From contig CALKWH010000008.1 of assembly GCA_938004375.1 (NCBI GenBank), forward strand, positions 1 through 16,344: 16,344 bases of DNA, read 5' to 3'. Below the pieces are notes generated by a model. The model ran no database searches and was not told the origin of the DNA. It was given only the letters and a program-made list of their open reading frames with translations. The position numbers and the translations under genes were made by a program. The stretch's first letter is position 1. Each line of letters opens with the position of its first letter. Source of the DNA: an uncultured Pseudomonadota bacterium (GTDB taxonomy: Bacteria > Myxococcota_A > Polyangia > HGW-17). This document shows, piece by piece, positions 1 through 5,748 of this stretch.

Positions 1-45
1 CCACCGAGATCTACACTCTTTCCCTACACGACGCTCTTCCGATCT
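1..45 (+). other. Illumina P5/TruSeq universal adapter remnant (not genomic)
   Basis: These 45 bases match, from memory, the last 45 bases of the Illumina TruSeq universal (P5) adapter, including the terminal GCTCTTCCGATCT sequencing-primer end. Genomic sequence begins directly afterwards with high-G+C coding DNA. The contig therefore starts at an untrimmed read end. The reading frame of the neighbouring RCC1 gene happens to stay open through the adapter, so an automatic gene caller could add false residues from it. Confidence 0.97.
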
Positions 46-762
46 GGCGGCGTGTGGTGCGCCGGCGGCAACGCCAGCGGACAACTGGGCACGGGGGATC
101 AGACCGGCGCCGACGTCTTTGCGCCCGTGGACGGCCCGGCGGAGCCCGGCTTCGGCTGGCTCGCGGCCGGCGCGGGCTTCACCTGCGCGCTGGACGCCTC
201 TGGCAATGCCTGGTGCTGGGGGCGGGGCGACCGGGGGCAGATCGGTGACGGCGCGGCGCAGGGCCGGTTGGCGCCGACGGCGGTGGCGGTTTCCGGGGGA
301 TTGATTTTCGGCAGCGTCACCGCCGGGGACGATCACGCCTGCGCGCTGGACGCCTCGGGCAACGTCTGGTGTTGGGGCGCGGGCGACCGCGGCCAACTGG
401 GGAACGGTCAGTTCGCGGATGCGACGACGCCGGCGGCCGTGCACATGCCGCCAGCCACGGTCTTCGCCGATCTGGCCTGCTCGGGTCGCTCGTGTTGCGG
501 TCAGGACGCCGCCGGCCGGGTGTTCTGCTGGGGCGCCAACGATGCCGCCCAACTAGGCATCGGCGAGGGGCCGGACCGCTCCGAACCGACCCAGACGCTG
601 TTGCCTGGCGGGACGCAGGTCTCCGCCCTGGCGGTGGGCGGTGCACACGTCTGCGTGCTGACCGTGGACAGCGCCGTGTGGTGCTGGGGGCAGGGCGCCG
701 AGGGCCAACTGGGGCAGGGGGGCACCCAGTCGAGCGCCGTGCCCGTGCGCGTGCTTCCGTGA
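46..762 (+). CDS. RCC1-repeat (beta-propeller) protein, 5'-truncated
   Basis: This is the C-terminal part of a protein built of RCC1-type repeats; the gene start lies beyond the contig end. The roughly 238 visible residues hold five recurring blade cores with the pattern [VAF]WCWGxxxxGQLG: WCAGGNASGQLG at the very start, then WCWGRGDRGQIG, WCWGAGDRGQLG, FCWGANDAAQLG and WCWGQGAEGQLG. Between them is the usual 'AxGxxxTCALDxxGNxWCWG' unit. The paired cysteines of each blade suggest an exported, disulfide-stabilised propeller, as is common in Myxococcota surface proteins. The RCC1 lipoprotein candidate encoded at 9767 is a family member in the same window. The first possible internal start is a GTG at 52, but there is no reason to think translation begins there. 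A strong terminator follows the stop codon directly. The specific function is unknown. Confidence 0.93.
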   Translation, partial: GGVWCAGGNASGQLGTGDQTGADVFAPVDGPAEPGFGWLAAGAGFTCALDASGNAWCWGRGDRGQIGDGAAQGRLAPTAVAVSGGLIFGSVTAGDDHACALDASGNVWCWGAGDRGQLGNGQFADATTPAAVHMPPATVFADLACSGRSCCGQDAAGRVFCWGANDAAQLGIGEGPDRSEPTQTLLPGGTQVSALAVGGAHVCVLTVDSAVWCWGQGAEGQLGQGGTQSSAVPVRVLP

Positions 763-784
763 GCGCGCCTCGCGCGCAGTTTTT
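763..784 (+). terminator. Rho-independent terminator after the RCC1 gene
   Basis: Directly after the TGA stop (760-762), GCGCGC (763-768), a CTC loop and GCGCGC (772-777) form a 6-bp all-GC hairpin. It is followed by AG and TTTTT (780-784), the classic intrinsic terminator layout. The next gene starts only 22 nt later, so that gene must either have a promoter in this short gap or depend on read-through. Confidence 0.8.
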
Positions 785-805
785 ATTGATGGAGTGTATC
801 GAACG

Positions 806-2824
806 ATGACGAGCGAGCCCGCCCCTGTCTGCTGCACGACCCCCCACCGGACGCTGGTGTTCCACGCGCTGTTCTGGACGCTGGCTGCGTTCGCCGCCTT
901 CTTCGCGCTGGTGCGGGGCATGTCCTACGTCGAGGCGGACTTCTCCTGGGGGATGGATGCCGGGTTCGCCTGGCGGCACCTGGGCTTTTTCGGCGCCCTG
1001 GCGATCCTCACCCTGGCTTTCCGCCGGCTCCCCGTCCCCGGGCGCGAGCCCTACGCACGGGAGGCGGCCGCGGCGGCGCTGACGTTCTTCGTGCTGTTCT
1101 TCGCGCTCTTCTTCCTCGCGTTCTCCGCGCGCTCCCCGATGGTGGAGTTGTCCTCCGGGCTGCGGCGCGGCGTGTTCTGGCTGCTGCAGGCCTCGGTGCT
1201 GCTGGTGCTCGCGCCCCGTTTGGTGCGGCAGCGTCAGTTGCTGCCGCTCGTCGGGTTCGTCTCGCTGTCGCTGTGGGCGTTCGCGTGGGATCGGCCCTGG
1301 TTGCTGGTGGGGTTCTGGCCCGTGGCGATGTGGGCATATTATGAAATATTAAAGGACGCGCTGGAGCGGCTGGGGTTCTGGCGCTCCGGAGTGTTGCTCG
1401 CGGCCGGCCTCGCGGGCGGCTGGGTGTTCGCCCGGTGCTTCGGCGCCGCGACCCAAGGGTGGCAGTGGCTGGCCTTCCTGACGCCGCTGTTGCTGTACGT
1501 GTTCCATTGGACGTGGTTCGGGCGGGTGGGCCTCAGGCCCGCGCCGCCTGCCTCATGGTCGTTCCCGTGGTCTCCGGTGGGCCTGTGGGCGTTCTTCGCC
1601 GTCGCCGCGGTGGTGGTGTTCTTCCCCTCGCTCCACGCGGTGGGGACCCGCGCCCGCGTACAGCGCACCGGCTCGAGCCTGGTGATGGAGCCGTTCCCCC
1701 ACCGCCGGGAGATGACCGACGGTCACCTGCACGTCGAGGTGGACTCGTCCCAGGTTCCCCAAGCGACCGGGATCAAGGGGTACGCCGGCCCGGTGGGGGT
1801 GATCGTGCGCTTCGATCACGCCTGCACCATCGAGTCCGTGCGGCTGGGCTCCCACAACGAGACCCCCTCGTTCGTGGACAAGTTCACCCCGTGGATGGGG
1901 AAGTTCGCCGGCTTCCCGGCCTCGCGCAGCCTGATGGAGGGCATCGACACCGTCTCGGGGGCCACCCTGTCGACGCGGGCGATCCGCCACGTCGTCCACG
2001 AGGTGCGCGCGCGGGTGTGCACTGAAATCCTGCACGTCCAGACGGACACGCGGCTGGTCGCGGGGCCCCGCGCCGCCTGGCACGACCTGGGCGTTCCCGG
2101 GGCCCTGCTGCTGCTAGCGCTGGTGCTGTGGTTCCGGTCGCTGCCGCTGGGCCGTTTGGCCGTGCTGGCGGCCTCGCTGGCGCTGCTGGGTGTGCTGCAT
2201 AATTTTCAACTGGGGCTTGTAGATCTGGGCCTGGCGACCACCGGCGTGTTCCCCACCTCGCTGGCGAAGACGACCCTGCTGTTGGCGGCGCTGGGCCTCG
2301 CCTTGCTCGTGGGACCCGTGTGGTGCGCCTTCCTGTGTCCGGCGGGCGCCGCCCAGGAGTGGATACATTTCGTGGCGCGCCTGGTGCGGCGGCGCGGCGA
2401 CTGGCGGGCGGCGCTGGCCTGCGACGAGCGTCCCCTGGACAAGCGCAACCGCTGGGTGCGGGCGGCCGGTTTCGTCAAGTACGTCGTGTTGGGCGCGGCC
2501 CTGGTGGGCTTCGCGCTGACCCTGAACCAGCGTTTCCTGGGCTGGGATCCCCTGTCGATCCTGTTCGCGCTGCCGCCCCAGTCCTTCCGGTACTACCCCA
2601 TCGCGCTCGCCATCGCCGTGTCCTCGGTGTTCCAGTTCCGGCCGTACTGCCGGTTCTTCTGCCCGTTGGGCGCCGCCCTCCAACTGCTGTCCCGGCTGGC
2701 GCCGCTCGCCCGCTTCTTCCCCGTGCGGATCCTGCCGGCGTGCGACTTCGGCGTCACCAGCACCCGGGATCTGACGTGCATCCGCTGTCAGCGCTGCTGC
2801 CGCAGCCGAAACAATCAAAATTAA
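806..2824 (+). CDS. NosR-like membrane protein: FMN-binding domain plus 4Fe-4S motifs
   Basis: The predicted 672-residue polytopic membrane protein resembles the NosR/NapH/RnfG group that moves electrons across the inner membrane. Residues ~17-275 hold about seven hydrophobic helices. Residues ~312-405 are an FMN-binding domain with D381-TVSGAT-387, the D/ExxSGA(T/S) motif flavinylated on Thr by ApbE in this family; the domain should face the periplasm. More helices (~430-445, 452-472, 488-505, 555-573, 597-612) carry two CxxxCP signatures, C507/C511 and C615/C619. The C-terminus has C646 and a C658-x2-C661-x2-C664 ferredoxin-like motif, but ends seven residues after C665, before the expected xxxCP ligand. 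The ATG at 806 is preferred over an in-frame GTG at 794 because GGAG (791-794) precedes it and helix 1 follows. The stop overlaps the convergent aminotransferase by 4 bp. The electron donor and acceptor are unknown. No apbE or nitrous-oxide reductase gene is in view, so it should not be called nosR. Confidence 0.9.
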   Translation: MTSEPAPVCCTTPHRTLVFHALFWTLAAFAAFFALVRGMSYVEADFSWGMDAGFAWRHLGFFGALAILTLAFRRLPVPGREPYAREAAAAALTFFVLFFALFFLAFSARSPMVELSSGLRRGVFWLLQASVLLVLAPRLVRQRQLLPLVGFVSLSLWAFAWDRPWLLVGFWPVAMWAYYEILKDALERLGFWRSGVLLAAGLAGGWVFARCFGAATQGWQWLAFLTPLLLYVFHWTWFGRVGLRPAPPASWSFPWSPVGLWAFFAVAAVVVFFPSLHAVGTRARVQRTGSSLVMEPFPHRREMTDGHLHVEVDSSQVPQATGIKGYAGPVGVIVRFDHACTIESVRLGSHNETPSFVDKFTPWMGKFAGFPASRSLMEGIDTVSGATLSTRAIRHVVHEVRARVCTEILHVQTDTRLVAGPRAAWHDLGVPGALLLLALVLWFRSLPLGRLAVLAASLALLGVLHNFQLGLVDLGLATTGVFPTSLAKTTLLLAALGLALLVGPVWCAFLCPAGAAQEWIHFVARLVRRRGDWRAALACDERPLDKRNRWVRAAGFVKYVVLGAALVGFALTLNQRFLGWDPLSILFALPPQSFRYYPIALAIAVSSVFQFRPYCRFFCPLGAALQLLSRLAPLARFFPVRILPACDFGVTSTRDLTCIRCQRCCRSRNNQN

Positions 2825-4194
2825 TTCGTACGTTCTTCGGGGCGGGGGGTGTGCAGCGAGGCGGCCGAGGCGGCCATGTTCTCGACGACCTGGGGCTCGA
2901 GCAGCAGGTCGTTGAGCAGCTCGACGAAGCGGTCGACGACGTCGTCGATCTCGGCCTGGGAGATGTTCAGGGCGGGGATCATGTTGATAATGTTCTTGGC
3001 CGGGCCGCCTCGCTGCAGCAGCAGGCGCTTGCGCAGGGCCATGTGGTGCAGGCGCTCGACCTCGGCGGTGGCGGGGTCGCCGTTGGGCAGCTCGAACTCG
3101 ATGCCGATGGCCAGGCCGCGGCCCTCGATGTGGACGATCAGTGGGTAACCCTTGCAGCGCTCCTGCAGGCGCTCCAGGAAGTATTTCCCAAGGGTGCGCG
3201 AGCGCTCGCACAGGTTCTCCATCTCGAAGACCTCGAGGGATGCGAGGGCGACGCCGCAGGCCAGCGGAGCGCCGGCGAAGGTCGACCCCAGGGTGCCAGG
3301 GCGGACGCTGTTCATGATGGCGCGGCGCCCGAGGATGGCGGACAGGGGCCACATGGTGCCGGCCAGGGACTTGGCGAGCAGGATCAGGTCGGGCACGACG
3401 CCGTACATCTCGCTGGCGAACATGGCGCCGAGGCGCCCCATGCCCATCTGGATCTCGTCGGAGATCAGGAGCACGCTGTGCTCGTCGCAGATGCGGCGCA
3501 GGCGCTTGAAGAAGTCCATGGGGGGGAAGATGTAGCCGCGGGCGCCCAGCGCGGGCTCCACGATGATGCCGCCCACGTCCTTGTGCTCGCGCAGGATCTC
3601 CTGGACCTTGCCCAGGCACTCCCACGAGCAGGAGTTGCAGTCGGTCTTGCCGAACGGGCAGCGCCGGCAGTACGGATACGGAGCGGTGTAGTAGTCCTTC
3701 TGCACGTTGTACAGGAACTGGAACTGATCCGCGTTGTACATGGACAGCGAGCCCGAGGAGCGCCCGTGGAAGGCGTTGGAGAAGGAGATGACCTTGGGCT
3801 TGCCGGTGTAGGCGCGCACGAGCACCTTGGCGCCCTCGGTGGCCCGGGCGCCGCCCAGATCGAAATGCACCAGCGTGTCCGGGATGGGCGACAGTTCGGC
3901 GAGCTTCTCGGCCAGCTCGATCTTCACGTTGGTGAGCGTGGCGCTGGTGTGGGCAAGGAGGTTGGCCTGCTTGAGCAGCGCCTGCACGATGTGCGGATGC
4001 GTGTGCCCCTGGTTCACCGTGCCGTAGCCGGCGACCATGTCGAGGTATTCGTTGCCGTCCGGATCGTACAGGTAGATTCCCTCGCCGCGGTTGAACACCG
4101 GGGTCTCGTTCTCGGGGAAATAAGCGTATGAATTGTCGATGCGGGCCAGCACCTTCGATGCGCGTTCGAGATAATCTTTCTGAGTCTGTGACAT
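2821..4194 (-). CDS. Class III PLP-dependent aminotransferase
   Basis: A 457-residue fold-type I PLP enzyme of the class III (omega/GABA/acetylornithine) aminotransferase family. Visible marks are GGARATEGAK (114-123, phosphate-binding turn), FHGRSSG (142-148), SDEIQMGMGRLG (245-256, with D246 pairing the pyridine nitrogen), Schiff-base K275 in LAKSLAG, and T305 in GSTFAGAPLACG. Oddities: the stretch after the lysine reads KSLAGTMWPLSA, one residue longer than the usual K-x3-G-G-x-P; the usual N of GNP is A; and residues 176-193 carry five cysteines (YCRRCPFG, C186, C189, C193), a segment I recall in some related enzymes. The start is supported by AGGAAGG (complement of 4202-4208) 7 nt upstream. 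Length is typical. The amino donor cannot be assigned. The gene is monocistronic by position, convergent with the NosR-like gene, with its own promoter candidate. Confidence 0.93.
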   Translation of the reverse strand: MSQTQKDYLERASKVLARIDNSYAYFPENETPVFNRGEGIYLYDPDGNEYLDMVAGYGTVNQGHTHPHIVQALLKQANLLAHTSATLTNVKIELAEKLAELSPIPDTLVHFDLGGARATEGAKVLVRAYTGKPKVISFSNAFHGRSSGSLSMYNADQFQFLYNVQKDYYTAPYPYCRRCPFGKTDCNSCSWECLGKVQEILREHKDVGGIIVEPALGARGYIFPPMDFFKRLRRICDEHSVLLISDEIQMGMGRLGAMFASEMYGVVPDLILLAKSLAGTMWPLSAILGRRAIMNSVRPGTLGSTFAGAPLACGVALASLEVFEMENLCERSRTLGKYFLERLQERCKGYPLIVHIEGRGLAIGIEFELPNGDPATAEVERLHHMALRKRLLLQRGGPAKNIINMIPALNISQAEIDDVVDRFVELLNDLLLEPQVVENMAASAASLHTPRPEERTN

Positions 4195-4209
4195 CCCATC
4201 ACCTTCCTT

Positions 4210-4229
4210 GGGAATCCGCCGGGATTCCC
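4210..4229 (-). promoter_or_regulatory. Leader hairpin next to the aminotransferase ribosome-binding site
   Basis: GGGAATCC (4210-4217) and GGATTCCC (4222-4229) form a perfect 8-bp inverted repeat with a 4-nt loop. It lies immediately 5' of the Shine-Dalgarno sequence of the aminotransferase transcript. A second small hairpin, GCTCC/GGAGC (4231-4245), sits next to it. The pair could influence translation or mRNA stability. This is inferred from position and symmetry only. Confidence 0.4.
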
Positions 4230-4261
4230 CGCTCCCTCATGGAGCGCGTCGCCCCACTGCA

Positions 4262-4291
4262 AATATGGGGCCATATATTGAATCCTGTCAA
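4262..4291 (-). promoter_or_regulatory. Candidate sigma70-type promoter with overlapping operator for the class III aminotransferase
   Basis: On the minus strand a perfect TTGACA (-35, 4286-4291) is followed after 18 nt by CATATT (-10, 4262-4267; 4 of 6 consensus matches). This predicts a leader of about 60 nt. The palindrome ATATGG-GG-CCATAT (4263-4276) covers the -10 box and part of the spacer, the normal place for a repressor site. The stretch is also unusually A+T-rich for this window. No regulator gene is adjacent. Confidence 0.5.
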
Positions 4292-4370
4292 ACTTCCAAA
4301 CCGATCCTGAGATTTCAACCGTCGGCGTCCGTCGTCGCCGCGCCCGGGTCTTTAATAAATATACACGGCC

Positions 4371-4407
4371 ATGTGAAATCCTGCCACAGTTGGGTCGTTT
4401 TTCACAT
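4371..4407. repeat. 8-bp inverted repeat downstream of cpaF
   Basis: ATGTGAAA (4371-4378) and TTTCACAT (4400-4407) are perfect inverted copies with a 21-nt spacer, 14 nt beyond the cpaF stop. The RNA could fold as a stem-loop, but no U-tract follows on the minus strand, so it is not a convincing terminator. It could equally be a protein-binding site. The rest of 4292-4370 holds an A+T-rich run (TTTAATAAATATACA near 4350) and no recognisable gene. Confidence 0.35.
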
Positions 4408-4420
4408 AGCGTATAACAAT

Positions 4421-5557
4421 TTATTGGCGGCCTGTTTCAAAATAGGCGGGCGGTTCGTACCCGTAGGCGGCGGGGTTGAAGAAGTCGTCCGTCATGTCGG
4501 TGAAGCCGTTGGCCAGGAGCTTGTGCTGGAAACGAGGCCGGATGCCCGTGGGCGTGTGGTACCCATGAATTTTACCGTCGTCGTCGCGCGAGGTCTGGTT
4601 GTACACGAAGATGTCCTGAACACGGTACTCGCCCTTCTCGTTGAGGGGGAGCACCTCGCTCACGTGGGTGATCTTGCGCGTGCCGTCGGAGAAGCGCGCG
4701 CAGGACACGACCACGTGGATGGCCGCGGCCACCTGGGAGCGCACCGCGACCAGCGGGAGCTCGACGCCCGAGAGCAGCGCCAGGCTCTCCAGGCGGGCCA
4801 GCGTCTCCTTGGGCGTGTTCGCGTGGGTGGTGCACATGGAGCCGCCGTGGCCGGTGTTCATGGCCTGCAGCAGGTCGAAGGCCTCGCCGCCACGGACCTC
4901 GCCGATGACGATGCGGTCCGGGCGCAGGCGCAGGCTCGAGTGCAAAAGGTCGCGCATGTTCACCTCGCCGTGGCCCTTGTCGTTGGCCGGCCGGCTCTCG
5001 AGGGGCACCAGGTGGTCCTGGGTGAGCTGGAGCTCGGCGCTGTCCTCGATGGTGATGATGCGCTCGTCGTTGGGGATGAACGACGAGATGACGTTGAGCA
5101 GGGTGGTCTTGCCCGAGCCGGTGCCGCCGGAGACGACGATGTTCTCCTTGTTGAGCACGCAGGTCTCGATGAACCGCGCGCACTCTGGGGTGATGGAGCC
5201 GAACTTCACCATCTGTTCGATGGTCAGGCCGCCGGGGAAGAACTTGCGGATGGAGATGACCGTGCCGCAGCGGGCGATGGGCGGCAGCACCACGTGAATG
5301 CGGCTGCCGTCGGGGAGGCGCGCGTCCAGGCGCGGGCGCTCCTCGCTGAGGGGGCGTCCGACGTACTGCGCCATGTTGCGCGCCGCGGCGAGCAGGCCGT
5401 CGGGGGTGAACGTGGTCTTGGTCTTGTACAGGCGGCCCTTCATCTCGACCCAAACGTCGTTGGGGCCGTTCACGAGGATTTCGGAGATGCGTTCGTCCTC
5501 GACGTATTTCCAGACCGGGCTCAGGAACGCTTTGAGTGATTCGAGAAAAATATCCAT
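4421..5557 (-). CDS. CpaF/TadA-type secretion ATPase
   Basis: A 378-residue ATPase of the type II/IV secretion superfamily, CpaF/TadA branch, which powers Tad/Flp pilus assembly or retraction in characterised systems. The N-terminal domain (1-110) includes 'ISEILVNGPNDVWVE' (24-38), typical of CpaF. The motor domain has Walker A GGTGSGKT (144-151), Asp box ITIED (168-172), Walker B RIVIGEVRGGEA (215-226) and His box GGSMCTTHAN (238-247), all intact. I chose the ATG at 5557 because homology begins there; the frame stays open 47 codons further upstream, but that stretch is Arg/Ser/Pro-rich and non-conserved in character. AGGGAG (complement of 5570-5575) lies 12 nt upstream, inside the palindrome CCCTCGAGGG (5572-5581). 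No other tad/cpa genes are in the window, so it is an orphan here and its partners must lie elsewhere. It is divergent from the kinase gene. Confidence 0.93.
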   Translation of the reverse strand: MDIFLESLKAFLSPVWKYVEDERISEILVNGPNDVWVEMKGRLYKTKTTFTPDGLLAAARNMAQYVGRPLSEERPRLDARLPDGSRIHVVLPPIARCGTVISIRKFFPGGLTIEQMVKFGSITPECARFIETCVLNKENIVVSGGTGSGKTTLLNVISSFIPNDERIITIEDSAELQLTQDHLVPLESRPANDKGHGEVNMRDLLHSSLRLRPDRIVIGEVRGGEAFDLLQAMNTGHGGSMCTTHANTPKETLARLESLALLSGVELPLVAVRSQVAAAIHVVVSCARFSDGTRKITHVSEVLPLNEKGEYRVQDIFVYNQTSRDDDGKIHGYHTPTGIRPRFQHKLLANGFTDMTDDFFNPAAYGYEPPAYFETGRQ

Positions 5558-5617
5558 GGTTTCTTGCGGCTCCCTCGAGGGTTTTCCCGGCGCGGCGGAG
5601 CACGATCGGGCGCGCGA

Positions 5618-5646
5618 AAGATACGGCGAAGCGGCGGGGAAATCAA
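5618..5646 (-). promoter_or_regulatory. Candidate promoter for cpaF
   Basis: On the minus strand TTGATT (5641-5646) and TATCTT (5618-5623) are separated by exactly 17 nt, giving a leader of about 54 nt before the ATG at 5557. The same architecture, TTGATT-17-TATCCT, occurs ahead of the second kinase gene, which adds some weight to both. Confidence 0.4.
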
Positions 5647-5669
5647 GGCCCCGTCTGAAAAAAGAAGGG

Positions 5670-5698
5670 TTGACACGGGTCGTGGAGGTGTGAGACAA
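5670..5698 (+). promoter_or_regulatory. Possible -35 element/promoter for the first kinase gene
   Basis: A perfect TTGACA lies at 5670-5675 in the divergent intergenic region. The -10 at 17-nt spacing is poor (AGACAA, 5693-5698), although a TG dinucleotide (5691-5692) directly before it could give an extended -10. The assignment therefore rests mainly on the -35 box and on position about 50 nt upstream of the kinase start. Confidence 0.27.
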
Positions 5699-5748
5699 AA
5701 ACCAACGGCGAAGCGGGTATTCGCAACCCCATAACGAAGCAGAACTCC

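Noticed and set aside
806..2824. Naming the flavin/iron-sulfur protein nosR
   Set aside because: The domain types agree, but the long N-terminal membrane domain and the absence of any nos genes in the window do not support a role in nitrous-oxide reduction.
2320..4131. A 603-codon open frame on the plus strand opposite the class III aminotransferase
   Set aside because: It is the antisense shadow of a conserved enzyme in G+C-rich DNA; its product is low-complexity Gly/Val/Asp/His-rich and shows no domain.
4371..4407. Inverted repeat considered as the cpaF terminator
   Set aside because: The 21-nt loop and missing U-tract on the minus strand do not fit an intrinsic terminator; it is kept only as an inverted repeat.
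5558..5698. A 47-residue N-terminal extension of CpaF
   Set aside because: The extension is unlike CpaF N-termini and would cover the candidate cpaF promoter and ribosome-binding site; ATG 5557 fits better.
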